From Sporosarcina sp. BI001-red (GTDB taxonomy: Bacteria; Bacillota; Bacilli; Bacillales_A; Planococcaceae), in NCBI RefSeq assembly GCF_003384035.1, contig NZ_QQAK01000016.1, forward strand, positions 1 through 64,000: a stretch of DNA of 64,000 bases, written 5' to 3'. Each line of letters opens with the position of its first letter. Position 1 is the first letter of the stretch. This document shows, one piece after another, positions 50,424 through 60,396 of this stretch. The position numbers and the translations under genes were made by a program. The notes under the pieces are model-generated. The model did not search any database. It worked only from the letters and a program-made list of their open reading frames with translations, and was not told where the DNA came from.

Positions 50424-50639
50424 ATGGAATTTTTTGATTGGAAAATAGAGATGCCCGATGTTTTTAAAGCGTATATAGATCTTGAGAATAGAAGAATGGC
50501 TATCCTGACAACCGAGGATGATGAGATTCATATGGCTCTAGAATTTGATGGCAATAATAATTTAGTCATGCACCCAAGATGGAATATAAACATTACTATC
50601 CTAGGGGATATGCACTTAAAATTCACTAAAAACTCCTGA
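50424..50639 (+). CDS. Hypothetical protein (71 residues)
   Basis: GGAGGTGA lies 6-7 nt before ATG 50424. The product is small, acidic and beta-rich (V-F-K-A-Y-I-D-L-E-N-R-R-M-A-I-L-T-T). Soluble; no family recognised. Confidence 0.5.
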   Translation: MEFFDWKIEMPDVFKAYIDLENRRMAILTTEDDEIHMALEFDGNNNLVMHPRWNINITILGDMHLKFTKNS

Positions 50640-50715
50640 ATAGTTATCAGGTAACTGGCACCATTCTTGAATAAGTCTAGGCGCCCGTTCTATACATAAT
50701 GGCTATTTTAGTTTA

Positions 50716-50892
50716 ATGGATTGGAGAGTGAACAAACTGTTAGACTTACGCCTGAAGCCGGTGCAGAAGGCCATGAAGCAGGATGAGGAACTCTTTGCTG
50801 AGAAACCGCTTGAGCATGATTTTGCAGGAAAAGTAATTGGAGAGATTGAACTAATGACTTTACCTATATCACGCAACTCATTCACAGTTTAG
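50716..50892 (+). CDS. Doubtful small gene or relic (58 residues)
   Basis: An open frame from ATG 50716 reads L-R-L-K-P-V-Q-K-A-M-K-Q-D-E-E-L-F-A-E-K-P and ends I-S-R-N-S-F-T-V. It has protein character but no clear ribosome binding site; it may be a gene relic. The rest of 50640-50969 contains only the terminator. Confidence 0.3.
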   Translation: MDWRVNKLLDLRLKPVQKAMKQDEELFAEKPLEHDFAGKVIGEIELMTLPISRNSFTV

Positions 50893-50906
50893 AGCCTTTA
50901 TCTAAT

Positions 50907-50962
50907 AACAAGGCGGACCCAACAAGTCATCATTCGTGACCTGTTGAGTCCGCCTTTGTTTA
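50907..50962 (-). terminator. Rho-independent terminator
   Basis: AACAAGGCGGACCCAACA pairs with TGTTGAGTCCGCCTTTGTT (a few mismatches) around GTCA ... TGAC. It ends the M20 gene on the minus strand. Confidence 0.85.
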
Positions 50963-50969
50963 CCTTGTC

Positions 50970-52148
50970 TTATTCACCACAAAGTTCTTCTGCGATATTC
51001 ACAAAATAATTTACACCATACTGCAAAGCTGTTTCTTCAATCTTAAATTTCGGATGATGCAGTGGATACGCTTTTCCAAAGTCTTCGTTGTGAACGCCGA
51101 TGAATTGCATAGAGGCAGGGACGACTTCTGAATACGCTGCAAAGTCTTCAGCGCCAAACATTGGGTCTGGCAAATCGATTACATTTTCTGCACCGACTAA
51201 TTTAGCTGCAGCGCGACGAGTGATTTCCGTTGCTTCCGTATCGTTATGAACCGCGGCACATCCGAGATCCCATTGGATTTCCGCTTTTGCACCGTGTGTA
51301 GTTGCGATGCCGTGTACCACTTGGTCTAAGTATTCTCGAGCCTGTACCCGAACGACTGGATCGTGTGAGCGAATCGTTCCACCGAATGATGCACTTTCTT
51401 CGATGACATTCAACGAGTTTCCGCAATTGAATTTCGTTACAGTGATCACGGGTGCTTGTAAGATCGGCAACTTTCGAGAGACGATGAGTTGAATATTCGT
51501 GACGATTTCTGCTCCAATGATGAGTGGATCGATTGCGAGTTCAGGAGTGGAAGCATGGCCACCGCGTCCAATGACTTTTACTTCGAAATCATCTCCCGCT
51601 GCATTCATTTTACCCGCACGCATTGAAAACTTGCCTGCATTTTCATAAGGGTAGACATGTAATGCGAATACATAATCGACACCTTCCATCACGCCATGTT
51701 CGACAAGTTCCTGGGCTCCGCCTGGCGTCACTTCTTCAGCATGCTGGAAGATGAAACGGATCTCTCCGCTGAAATCATTCCGTCTTTCCGACAATACTTT
51801 CGCTGCACCCATCAGCATAGATGCGTGTGCATCATGGCCACAAGCATGCATGACGCCTGGAGTTTTGGATTGGAAGTCGATATCTGCCTCTTCGTGGATC
51901 GGTAGCGCATCAATATCTGCACGGAATGCAATCGTCAGAGGTTTTTCTGATGATGATTTTCCACCTTTTAATACGGCATAGACACTCGTTTTTGTTGGTC
52001 TCGTTACTGTGAGTCCTGGAAACTCAGAAACTGTCTTATAAATATAATCCGAAGTTTTATATTCGTGATGGGATAGTTCAGCATTCTCGTGTAAATGGTG
52101 TCTCCATGAAATGACTTCTTTTTGTAAGGTATCTTGACTTGAAACCAA
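50970..52148 (-). CDS. M20 family amidohydrolase/peptidase
   Basis: A 392-residue cytoplasmic zinc enzyme of the aminoacylase/carboxypeptidase type. The sequence opens R-H-x-L-H-E-N-A-E-L-S, followed by A-F-R-A-D-I-D-A-L-P-I, M-H-A-C-G-H-D-A-H-A-S-M (metal ligands), H-A-E-E-V-T-P-G-G and M-F-G-A-E-D-F-A near the end. These enzymes remove acyl groups from N-acyl amino acids or cut dipeptides. TTG start with GGGGG upstream. The transporter gene upstream on the same strand ends 20 nt before it, so the two form an operon for uptake and cleavage of an amino-acid derivative (inference). Confidence 0.9.
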   Translation of the reverse strand: MVSSQDTLQKEVISWRHHLHENAELSHHEYKTSDYIYKTVSEFPGLTVTRPTKTSVYAVLKGGKSSSEKPLTIAFRADIDALPIHEEADIDFQSKTPGVMHACGHDAHASMLMGAAKVLSERRNDFSGEIRFIFQHAEEVTPGGAQELVEHGVMEGVDYVFALHVYPYENAGKFSMRAGKMNAAGDDFEVKVIGRGGHASTPELAIDPLIIGAEIVTNIQLIVSRKLPILQAPVITVTKFNCGNSLNVIEESASFGGTIRSHDPVVRVQAREYLDQVVHGIATTHGAKAEIQWDLGCAAVHNDTEATEITRRAAAKLVGAENVIDLPDPMFGAEDFAAYSEVVPASMQFIGVHNEDFGKAYPLHHPKFKIEETALQYGVNYFVNIAEELCGE

Positions 52149-52168
52149 TAGTAAAACCCCCTAGTTGT

Positions 52169-53590
52169 TTAAAATGGTCCGTAGTTAATGGCTTGTGCAA
52201 TGATGAGGAAAATGATTGTAATTCCGATTTGAACTAATACGTAAGGGAATACCCATCTGACCCATTTAGTGAACGGGATTCCTGCAATCGCGAGTCCAGC
52301 TAACAAAACTCCACTCGTTGGAATGATCGTGTTCGATATGCCATCACCCATCTGGAAAGCGAATACAGCAGTTTGTCTAGTCACTCCAATTAGATCGGCG
52401 AGTGGTGTCATGAGCGGCATCGTCAATGCTGCTTGGCCACTACCAGATGGTACGATGAAATTAATGACCAGCTGCATAAAGAACATCCCGATCGCATTGA
52501 CAGATGCAGGTAAGTGACCAACCAATCCAGCTGAAAAATACAAAATCGTATCGAGTAGACCGCCATCTTTCGTAATGACTAGTATCGTTTGTGCAATCCC
52601 GATTATTAACGCCCCAGCTACCATTTCACGAGCGCCAGATACGAATCCATCTGCCATCTTATTCATCGAGAGTTTTCCGATGATCCCCATAATAATCGCA
52701 CTGAATAAGAAAATTCCACTTATTTCACTAATGTACCATCCAAATTTAATGACTCCAACGACGAGCGCGATGAAGTTTAAAAGTAGGACGAGTAATGCAA
52801 GTAAATGTCTTTTGCTCATTTTAAAGTCCATATCGATCGCCACTTGATCTTTCGGATCGAACTTCCCATAGATACCTGCGGCAGGATTCTTCTTAACCTT
52901 CATAGCATGTCTATAAATGAAGACAACTGTCAGTAGATAAAATATAACGAAAATCGCGATGCGCAATCCCATCCCAGAATAGATCGGGAGTTCAGCAATG
53001 CTTTGTGCAACGGCTACGTTAAATGGATTGGTGATACCTGTTACAAATCCAGTCGCCATTGTTCCTAGCATGACAATAGCAAAGCCGGTCAATGCATCCA
53101 TCCGCAGTGCCATCGTCATCGGGACGATAATGGCAATATAGACGAGTGTGTCTTCAGCCGATCCGATTAACGTACCTAATAACGCAAAAACTAAAACCAA
53201 TAATGGAATCAGGACAATTTCTCGCTTTCCAAACCGTGCTGCGACAACCTTGATGAATGAATCAATTGCCCCTGTTGCCTGCATAATTCCAAGAGCTCCA
53301 CCAAATAGGAACACGAACAAAATAATATTAGCGCCTTCCATCAAACCTAAATGCACACTATTAAACATTTGAAGGACGCCGACCGGTGTGTTGTCAACAA
53401 ACTCAAATGATGTCGCATCGACAAGTGTCCGGCCATCTTGTTCAATTCGATCATAATGACCAGCAGGCACGATATACGTAAGAACGGTCATGATGACTAT
53501 GACGATGAACATAAGGGCAAACGCATTAATTCCTTTTGCCGGTGTTTCTTGTTCTTGATGGTTCACGTAATCTTTCGTCGGCTTTGTCAT
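52169..53590 (-). CDS. YfcC family transporter
   Basis: A 473-residue membrane protein with about 12 segments. It starts A-F-A-L-M-F-I-V-I-V-I-M-T-V-L-T-Y-I-V-P-A-G-x-Y/H, then G-S-A-E-D-T-L-V-Y and the last-third I-V-P-S-G-S-G-Q-A-A-L-T-M-P-L-M-x-P-L, typical of YfcC/C4-dicarboxylate carrier relatives that import basic amino acids or peptide-like anions. GGGGG precedes ATG 53590. A catabolite-repression-like site lies about 130 nt upstream. Confidence 0.9.
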   Translation of the reverse strand: MTKPTKDYVNHQEQETPAKGINAFALMFIVIVIMTVLTYIVPAGHYDRIEQDGRTLVDATSFEFVDNTPVGVLQMFNSVHLGLMEGANIILFVFLFGGALGIMQATGAIDSFIKVVAARFGKREIVLIPLLVLVFALLGTLIGSAEDTLVYIAIIVPMTMALRMDALTGFAIVMLGTMATGFVTGITNPFNVAVAQSIAELPIYSGMGLRIAIFVIFYLLTVVFIYRHAMKVKKNPAAGIYGKFDPKDQVAIDMDFKMSKRHLLALLVLLLNFIALVVGVIKFGWYISEISGIFLFSAIIMGIIGKLSMNKMADGFVSGAREMVAGALIIGIAQTILVITKDGGLLDTILYFSAGLVGHLPASVNAIGMFFMQLVINFIVPSGSGQAALTMPLMTPLADLIGVTRQTAVFAFQMGDGISNTIIPTSGVLLAGLAIAGIPFTKWVRWVFPYVLVQIGITIIFLIIAQAINYGPF

Positions 53591-53720
53591 AAAATCCCCC
53601 CAGGATAACGAATATGTAAAATGAAGTAAACCAATCCTTTTATTTATTGATATAAATTGAAGTGCTCGTTCATTGTTCGCCTGTACTTGTTAAAGCATTT
53701 ATTCGCTTCCCGTACATTTG

Positions 53721-53734
53721 CGGAAGCGCTTCCA
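53721..53734 (-). promoter_or_regulatory. Catabolite-responsive element (cre)-like site
   Basis: CGGAAGCGCTTCCA is a near-perfect palindrome around GAAGCGCTT, close to the CcpA consensus TGWNANCGNTNWCA. It lies upstream of the YfcC gene in the 53591-54374 spacer, which holds no gene. Carbon control of the transporter is inferred. Confidence 0.5.
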
Positions 53735-54303
53735 CTTGGAATCGAACGAATTCACGAAATGGTAACCATTCTACTGTAACAATTTGAATCCATTGAACCT
53801 TTTACGAATGTACAATGGCATAGCTGTCTGCTTACCTACAAGCAGGTTACCCGGACAAGAATAGCTGAATAGTTGAGATAATCCACTCCTTTTCCATCCA
53901 GTGGAAAACCTTTCCGCTGAAAGGAAATTTATTAGTTTGATAATATGCTGGATTTAATGTTCTGTCAATATATTTTGAAAAATAAATCAATCGGATTCAC
54001 ACTTCTAGTCAAACTATTTATAGTTGTTTCAACTGTATTGGATGAACTATACATTACGGAGTAGGGATTTGGATTATGGCGTTTTTATGCAGAAAAAATG
54101 AGAATGTTGCTTTGTACCAGCCACTCAGAATAGTTAGAAAAAATGCAACGCTCTGTTGTGAAACGTCCGATGTATGAAACTGTGTTAAAGACACATCCTA
54201 CATATATGGAAACCATTTATATGGTTACCTAAATTAGACAAAAAGAGGCTATTGTTTCTTGCAATTTTTAATATAAATATGTTAAGTTATCTCTTGAGAC
54301 TAA

Positions 54304-54324
54304 TTGATAATGAATATCATTATT
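54304..54324 (+). promoter_or_regulatory. Fur box
   Basis: GATAATGAATATCATTATT (from 54306) matches the 19-bp Fur consensus GATAATGATWATCATTATC at nearly all positions. It is 50 nt before the iron-binding protein gene and supports iron-dependent repression of the whole ABC operon. Confidence 0.85.
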
Positions 54325-54374
54325 GATCATAGACGTATTACTTAAAACAAATTAACAGTTGGGAGAATTACATT

Positions 54375-55433
54375 ATGAAAAAAGTTCGTCATCGTTCAAA
54401 AATCCTTGCGTTAGGATCCGCAGTATTACTAATGGGAATGCTAGCAGGATGTGGGAAAGAAGATAAAGCAAAAAATACCGATTCCGATGCAAAGAAAGAA
54501 AGTGCAACGCTCACGATTTATAATGGACAGCACAAAGATGCAACACTTGCATTAATCGATGCGTTTACGAAAAAAACGGGCATTAAAGTAGATTCAAGGG
54601 AAGGTTCGAGTAATGAACTTGCCCACCAAATCGTTGAAGAAGGGGACAAATCCCCTGCAGATATCATTTATACAGAAGAGTCCACACCGCTCATCATGCT
54701 TGCGCAAAAAAGTATGTTGGAAAAATTGGATGAAAAAGCGTTACAACCAATCCCAGAAGCATATCGAGATGCGGATGGACAGTGGGTTGGACTCCTCGCA
54801 AGATCACGTGTCGTGGCGTATAATCCAGATATGGTGAACGAAAAAGATTTACCGAAATCTGTATTAGAATTTGCGAAACCTGAGTGGAAATCGAAATTTG
54901 CCTACGTTCCAACGAGTGGGGCATTCCAAATGCAGATATCAGCGATGATTAAACTGGATGGAAAAGAGAAAACGAAAGTTTGGTTAGAAGGTCTGAAGAA
55001 ATACGGGAAAATCTATAAAAAGAATACAATGGCACTTGATGCAGTTGAAAAAGGTGAAGTTTCAGCAGCACTTATCAACAACTATTACTGGGACCGGGAA
55101 GCAAAAGAAAAAGGTCCAGAGAATATGCATTCGAAGCTTTACTTCTTTGGAACTAATGATCTCGGAGATATGTTGACCGTTGCAGGAGCGGGTATCTTGA
55201 AGTCAAGCCCCAACAAAAAAGAAGCACAGCAGTTTATGGAATTTGCAACAAGTAAGGAAGGACAGCAGATCCTAACTGATATTAGCGCACAATACCCACT
55301 AAATAAGGAAGCTAAAGCATCAAACTTAAAGCCATTTTCTGAGTTGACACCGCCAAACGGAACACTCGACTTAGGAGAATATAGTAATGGCGAAGCAGCA
55401 CTTGAATTACTTGAAGAGGTAGGTCTTCTTTAA
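54375..55433 (+). CDS. Ferric iron ABC transporter substrate-binding lipoprotein (Fbp type)
   Basis: A 352-residue lipoprotein. The signal ends in L-A-G-C with Cys26, followed by a lysine/aspartate linker. The mature domain fits the FbpA/FutA group: L-T-I-Y-N-G-Q-H near the start, D-S-R-E-G-S-S-N-E-L-A, then Y-N-P-D-M-V and V-S-A-A-L-I-N-N-Y-Y-W-D with the paired tyrosines that bind ferric iron. GGGAG precedes the ATG. First gene of a Fur-controlled operon. Confidence 0.9.
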   Translation: MKKVRHRSKILALGSAVLLMGMLAGCGKEDKAKNTDSDAKKESATLTIYNGQHKDATLALIDAFTKKTGIKVDSREGSSNELAHQIVEEGDKSPADIIYTEESTPLIMLAQKSMLEKLDEKALQPIPEAYRDADGQWVGLLARSRVVAYNPDMVNEKDLPKSVLEFAKPEWKSKFAYVPTSGAFQMQISAMIKLDGKEKTKVWLEGLKKYGKIYKKNTMALDAVEKGEVSAALINNYYWDREAKEKGPENMHSKLYFFGTNDLGDMLTVAGAGILKSSPNKKEAQQFMEFATSKEGQQILTDISAQYPLNKEAKASNLKPFSELTPPNGTLDLGEYSNGEAALELLEEVGLL

Positions 55434-57007
55434 TGAAAGAGGCCTGGACACAGCGCTTATTGCAATCCGTTAGCGGATTCCGCAATAAGCGCCGTCCTGT
55501 TTGGCTTTGGCTTCCTGTATTGCTTTTAGTGGTATTATCCTGTTTACCTATTTTTTATATTGTAATGCGTGCAAGCGAAGTCGGATGGGAAAAAGCCATT
55601 GGACTGATTTTTAGAGCACGAGTCTATGAGTTATTGATCAATACCGTAAAACTTGCTTTCACAGTCACACTTGTGAGTGTTCTCATTGGGGTGACGACAG
55701 CATGGTTCGTAGAAAGAACGAGGATTCCCGGAAGAAAGATGTGGAACGTCGTTGTAACATTACCATTTGCGGTACCTGCTTTTGTCAGTAGTTATAGTTG
55801 GATTTCCATCTATTCGGGATTTGAAGGGTTTGGAGGAGCCGTTCTTGTGTTGGCGTTATCCAGTTATCCTTTAGTTCATTTACCTGTTGCAGCTGCGTTG
55901 CGAGGTATGGATCCAGCATTGGAAGAAATATCACGTTCGCTCGGTTACTCGCGGATGCAAACGTTTTTCAAAGTTACATTACCTCATTTACGCCCCGCCC
56001 TATTAGGGGGAGCTATACTGATTGCCTTGCATATGCTCGCGGAATTTGGTGCATTGGCATTCTTGAACTATGATACTTTTACGACCGCCATTTTCGATCA
56101 ATATAATGTGGCGTTCAATAGCGCTTCTGCTGCTATGCTCTCCTTGGTTCTTCTAGTTCTATGCCTAGTTATCCTAGGTCTTGAACTGCTGATACGTGGC
56201 AAGGCAAAGTATGCAAGTGTCGGTAAAGGGACTCCGAGAAAGAGAGAACTCATTTCATTAGGATGGATGGCGATTCCTGCGCTTATCGGATTTACAGTCC
56301 TTGCAGTGTTAGCAGTCGGTGTACCACTTGGAACGATTACGTATTGGTTACTGACCGGTACTTCTGCCGGTTTCGACTTTCCAGAAGTATTTAGTTCTCT
56401 GTTTTCCACACTTGCGTTTGGCGCAGGGGGATCGATTGTAACCATTTTGTTTGCATTTCCGCTTGTGATACTAGCCATTCGTTATCGGGGACTGTTTTCA
56501 ACGCTGTCCGATCGGCTACCATATTTCATCCATAGTTTACCTGGACTTGTCATCGGATTGGCAATGGTTTCGTTTGCGGTGCGATATGCATTTCCTCTAT
56601 ACCAAACCGCTCCATTATTACTGATAGGCTATGCGGTGCTATTTTTACCATTGGCACAGTCTTCTATCAGGGGAGCGATGGAACAGGTTCCAAAGCAATT
56701 AGAGGAAGTGGCTGGGTCACTTGGGAAGAATCCGCTCACTGTCTTTTTCAAGGTGACACTTCCACTAGTTGCACCTGGCGTTGGTGCGGGACTTTCGTTG
56801 GTCTTTTTAGAAGTCATGAAAGAGTTAACGGCTACATTGCTGTTACGTCCGACAGGCGTCGATACGTTGGCGGTTAAAATTTGGGAACATACATCCAATG
56901 CAGAGTTTGCCGCCTCGGCACCTTATGCAGCGTTGTTGATCCTCATCTCGGGTTTGCCGGTTTATCTATTGACGATGCGATCTTTTACACAGAAGAAAGA
57001 GGGATAG
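55433..57007 (+). CDS. Iron ABC transporter permease, fused two-domain form
   Basis: A 524-residue membrane protein with about 12 segments in two homologous halves, each with the cytoplasmic E-A-A-like loop: E-E-I-S-R-S-L-G-Y-S-R-M-Q-T-F-F-K-V-T-L-P and E-E-V-A-G-S-L-G-K-N-P-L-T-V-F-F-K-V-T-L-P. This fused form is typical of FbpB. The ATG overlaps the stop of the binding-protein gene by one base. Confidence 0.95.
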   Translation: MKEAWTQRLLQSVSGFRNKRRPVWLWLPVLLLVVLSCLPIFYIVMRASEVGWEKAIGLIFRARVYELLINTVKLAFTVTLVSVLIGVTTAWFVERTRIPGRKMWNVVVTLPFAVPAFVSSYSWISIYSGFEGFGGAVLVLALSSYPLVHLPVAAALRGMDPALEEISRSLGYSRMQTFFKVTLPHLRPALLGGAILIALHMLAEFGALAFLNYDTFTTAIFDQYNVAFNSASAAMLSLVLLVLCLVILGLELLIRGKAKYASVGKGTPRKRELISLGWMAIPALIGFTVLAVLAVGVPLGTITYWLLTGTSAGFDFPEVFSSLFSTLAFGAGGSIVTILFAFPLVILAIRYRGLFSTLSDRLPYFIHSLPGLVIGLAMVSFAVRYAFPLYQTAPLLLIGYAVLFLPLAQSSIRGAMEQVPKQLEEVAGSLGKNPLTVFFKVTLPLVAPGVGAGLSLVFLEVMKELTATLLLRPTGVDTLAVKIWEHTSNAEFAASAPYAALLILISGLPVYLLTMRSFTQKKEG

Positions 57008-57010
57008 ACG

Positions 57011-58078
57011 ATGAAAGCATTACAAATTAGACATCTTTCGAAATCCTTTACGAGTGTTCATGCCCTGAAGGATATCCAGTTGGATCTAGAAGAAGGGCAA
57101 ATGCTCGCTGTGCTAGGACCATCGGGCTGTGGGAAAACAACACTATTGAGAAGTATTGCAGGATTCGAAACCGCAGATTCCGGAACGATTGAAGTTGGAG
57201 GGCACATTGTTTTTGACAAACAAACGAACTTGAAACCTGAAAAGCGGCGCATCGGGTATGTGCCGCAAGAGGGTGTTCTGTTTCCTCATTTATCGGTAGC
57301 AAAAAACATTGGCTTCGGCTTATCTCGAAAAGACCGGAACAGTTCCCGCATAGACGAGATGCTCGAATTGGTCGGCATGAAAGGACTAGGTTCTAGAATG
57401 CCACACGAATTATCTGGGGGTCAGCAACAACGAATAGCACTCGCAAGGGCACTTGCACCTTCACCGTCCTTAGTGCTATTTGACGAACCATTTAGTGCAC
57501 TGGATGCCGGACTTCGAGCGGACTTACGTGAAGACATTAAGTCGATGTTAAAAAAAGTAGGTGCTACTTCCATATTAGTCACCCACGATCAGGAAGAGGC
57601 ATTATCCATGGCGGATGTAGTGGCAGTTATGCGCAATGGATCTTGCGTCCAGACGGCAGATCCCATCTCTCTCTACAAATATCCGACTGATATTAAGGTA
57701 GCTAAATTTGTAGGGGATGCGACCATTATCAAAGCGCAAGTGCTTAATGGAAACATTAAAAGTTTGTTTGGAAACCTGCCTGTTGCCTCGGGCTGTCCGA
57801 AAGATTGTGAACTTGCATCCGTTATGATTCGTCCAGAGCAGTTCATCATTGGTAAACCCGATCTTCATTTGCCTGGTCAAGTTGGCGGTAAGGTATTGAA
57901 AACCTTTTTTTACGGACATGATGCAATGGTGTACTTGAAGCTGGACGACAGTTTTGGCGGTGATGAGATTCAGATTCGCGTAATGGGGACTCCAGTATTT
58001 GAACCGGATGAATATGTAAGCATACAAATTGACGGAGAAGTCATGGCCTATGTTCATGAAGATGAAGCATTGGCGTAA
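57011..58078 (+). CDS. Iron ABC transporter ATP-binding protein
   Basis: A 355-residue ATPase: Walker A G-P-S-G-C-G-K-T-T, Q-loop P-Q-E-G, signature L-S-G-G-Q-Q-Q-R, Walker B L-V-L-F-D-E-P-F-S-A-L-D and switch His in T-H-D-Q. The C-terminal about 120 residues form a TOBE-like domain (A-S-V-M-I-R-P-E-Q). It begins 3 nt after the permease stop, and a strong terminator closes the operon. Confidence 0.95.
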   Translation: MKALQIRHLSKSFTSVHALKDIQLDLEEGQMLAVLGPSGCGKTTLLRSIAGFETADSGTIEVGGHIVFDKQTNLKPEKRRIGYVPQEGVLFPHLSVAKNIGFGLSRKDRNSSRIDEMLELVGMKGLGSRMPHELSGGQQQRIALARALAPSPSLVLFDEPFSALDAGLRADLREDIKSMLKKVGATSILVTHDQEEALSMADVVAVMRNGSCVQTADPISLYKYPTDIKVAKFVGDATIIKAQVLNGNIKSLFGNLPVASGCPKDCELASVMIRPEQFIIGKPDLHLPGQVGGKVLKTFFYGHDAMVYLKLDDSFGGDEIQIRVMGTPVFEPDEYVSIQIDGEVMAYVHEDEALA

Positions 58079-58086
58079 ACGAAATG

Positions 58087-58135
58087 CACCTACCCATCGT
58101 GATGAAACAGTCACGATGGGTAGGTGTCTTTTTTA
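58087..58135 (+). terminator. Rho-independent terminator
   Basis: CACCTACCCATCGTGA pairs perfectly with TCACGATGGGTAGGTG around TGAAACAG, followed by TCTTTTTT. Confidence 0.95.
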
Positions 58136-58303
58136 TTGTCTAACTATACCGCTAGAATAATTAGTTATCGGTTATCAGTATGAGGCATTTCCCTTAACCT
58201 GAATCTTTAAAGGGTGTGGTTCGTATGACATAGTTAGAAGTCTTATTCAGTGCATGAAGAAGCAATGTATGCTTGTATGAACAATTTGAAAGAGGTCCTA
58301 CCA

Positions 58304-58753
58304 ATGGAATTTAAACCGAAAATAGATAAAACGTTTCTCTTGTTTATCGGTATTTGTATGTTGGTAATCAGTGTTGCCACGTGGTGGCCGCTGCTTCTAG
58401 AAGGAGGAACCGATTGGAGAGTTATTCTTACACTTGCTGTTGTATTCCTTTTTAGTAATGGTGTAATTGCCTGGTGCAGTTTTGCGGTACGCTATGTATT
58501 TTATCCTAATTATTTGTTGGTGAAAGGTGGACCGTTCAGAAGTAAAATCCCTTATGAAACTATTACGACTGTGGCCACTTCACGGGACATCTATACAGGG
58601 TACCGGTTGCTATCATCGGTGGATGCCCTTGAGTTGTTTTATGAACATGCAATCCTCGGTAGTGTGAAAATTTCACCTCTAGACAAGGAAGCTTTTTTGA
58701 AAGAATTGATGATCCGTAATCCGCAGGTGAAGGTGTCTGGATACAATAAATGA
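58304..58753 (+). CDS. PH-like domain membrane protein
   Basis: A 149-residue protein with two membrane segments (about 8-26 and 38-58) and a C-terminal bacterial PH-like domain (Y-P-N-Y-L-L-V-K-G-G-P-F-R-S-K-I-P-Y-E-T-I-T-T-V, then I-L-G-S-V-K-I-S-P-L-D-K-E-A-F). GAGGT lies before ATG 58304; upstream in-frame ATG codons lack this. Function unknown. A terminator follows. Confidence 0.75.
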   Translation: MEFKPKIDKTFLLFIGICMLVISVATWWPLLLEGGTDWRVILTLAVVFLFSNGVIAWCSFAVRYVFYPNYLLVKGGPFRSKIPYETITTVATSRDIYTGYRLLSSVDALELFYEHAILGSVKISPLDKEAFLKELMIRNPQVKVSGYNK

Positions 58754-58765
58754 GGTGTAACAACG

Positions 58766-58794
58766 GAGTTCAGCATACTGCTGGGCTCTTTTTG
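58766..58794 (+). terminator. Rho-independent terminator
   Basis: GAGTTCAGCA pairs with TGCTGGGCTC (with G-U pairs) around TAC, followed by TTTTT. It resembles the terminator at 63837. Confidence 0.85.
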
Positions 58795-58942
58795 TGTTGA
58801 GTAAATGACGCACAGAAACGTTTTTTATAGCAAGCAAGTCCATCACAAGATACAATATGGTTGACAAGATTTATAATTTTCTGTGCTCTAGCACTCATCT
58901 TTACTCTTACAGACAATATACAAAGCTGAGGTGGAAAAGTCT

Positions 58943-60139
58943 ATGACTACACGGCTAAAAGAAAATTTGATGAATAAAGCGAACAAAAAAGAATTCATCA
59001 TAGGATTGGCCTCTGGTTCAGGTAAAACTGCTAAATCTGCAATCTCAGGAGGGGTAGATATTATATTAGCCCTCAACTCGGGTCGTTTTAGACAAATGGG
59101 AATCAGCTCTCTAGCGGGTTTTCTTCCTTTTTATGATTGCAATAAACTAGTGATGGAATTCGGTTCGAGAGAGATACTTCCCATTGTTAAGGACTTTCCA
59201 GTTATTTTTGGACTGTGTGCGACAGACCCTACCATCAATCTAGAGCATTATATTCATGCAATTAAAATGAAGGGATTTGCAGGGATTAACAATTATCCAT
59301 CTGTCGGGTTGATAGATGGACAGTATAGAGAAGGATTAGAAGAACAAGGGATCTCATTTGAGACAGAAGTGAAAGCAATAAAAATCGCCCATGGGCAAGG
59401 ATTATTTACAATCGCATTTGTATTTGATAATGACCAAGCGAAGCAGATGCTGGATGCTGGAGCTGATGTCATTTGTGCCCATCTTGGTTTTACAAAGGGC
59501 GGAATACTTGGTGCGAAGAAAGCGCTCAGTTTAGTAGAAGGGGTTAGAGTGGTCAATGAAATTTTTAAAGAATGTGACCATGTAAATCGTGAGGTCATTA
59601 AAATGATATATGGAGGACCTGTCTCAACACCATCAGATTTGAAATATATGCAGGATAACACGGGAACCATGGGATATATCGGGGGTTCCGCTTTTGAACG
59701 AATCCCAACAGAACATGTTTTGTCATCAACGATACAAAAGTTTAAAAACATCGGCCAAAAAGAAGCAGATGAATTTTTAATGAAGATGTTAAATGGTGCT
59801 GGAGAACACTATGAGTATGCAGAGTTTGTAAAAGAATATATTGCAGTTAACTATATGATGAAAGTCTCACTAGAGGATTTGGCGCAGCTTTTACATATTT
59901 CAAGACCCTATTTGAGTAAAGTATTTAAACTGGAAGTCGGTTGTTCGTACAGTACGTATTTGATGGAGTATAGGATGCATAAATCTATTGAATTTATAAG
60001 TCAAGACTGTTTCCAGCTAGCTGAAGTTGCTAACATGACGGGATTTAGTGATTATGCCCACTTTAGTAAAGCTTTTAAAAAATATGTAGGACAGTCACCT
60101 CGAGAATATGTGGAAACATTACAAAAACACATGAAATGA
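58943..60139 (+). CDS. TIM-barrel (PEP hydrolase-like) protein fused to an AraC-type HTH
   Basis: A 398-residue fusion. Residues 1 to about 280 are a PEP_hydrolase-like TIM barrel (PF09370 type): F-I-I-G-L-A-S-G-S-G-K-T-A-K, then I-N-N-Y-P-S-V-G-L-I-D-G, G-A-D-V-I-C-A-H-L-G-F-T-K-G-G and G-Y-I-G-G-S-A-F-E-R-I-P. The last about 100 residues are an AraC HTH pair (SLEDLAQLLHISRPYLSKVF, then VANMTGFSDYAHFSKAFKKY). The barrel is paralogous to the gene at 61633, so it probably senses the ligand which that enzyme handles and controls the genes downstream. GAGGTG lies 9 nt before ATG 58943. Confidence 0.85.
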   Translation: MTTRLKENLMNKANKKEFIIGLASGSGKTAKSAISGGVDIILALNSGRFRQMGISSLAGFLPFYDCNKLVMEFGSREILPIVKDFPVIFGLCATDPTINLEHYIHAIKMKGFAGINNYPSVGLIDGQYREGLEEQGISFETEVKAIKIAHGQGLFTIAFVFDNDQAKQMLDAGADVICAHLGFTKGGILGAKKALSLVEGVRVVNEIFKECDHVNREVIKMIYGGPVSTPSDLKYMQDNTGTMGYIGGSAFERIPTEHVLSSTIQKFKNIGQKEADEFLMKMLNGAGEHYEYAEFVKEYIAVNYMMKVSLEDLAQLLHISRPYLSKVFKLEVGCSYSTYLMEYRMHKSIEFISQDCFQLAEVANMTGFSDYAHFSKAFKKYVGQSPREYVETLQKHMK

Positions 60140-60396
60140 ATACCTTTTAACATATACGATGTATGGAATTGGAGGTATTCTTACAGTAGGATGTTAATAT
60201 TCGGATTATTCATTGTAAAAGACACGATTGTACTTCGAACCGTTTTTCATGATTAGTCATGGAAAAGAGTAAAGCATTTATTTAAGCGATTAGCGAGAAC
60301 TTTTATTCCTGTAATGCCAAATGACAGATTTTTCACTACCATTTGTATGTTGTCTTTAGGAGTGAACAAATACTTTTTTCTATAGGGGAGATTATT

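Noticed and set aside
53591..54374. A possible riboswitch in the long spacer before the iron transporter
   Set aside because: Only cre- and Fur-like palindromes are clear; I found no conserved riboswitch core.
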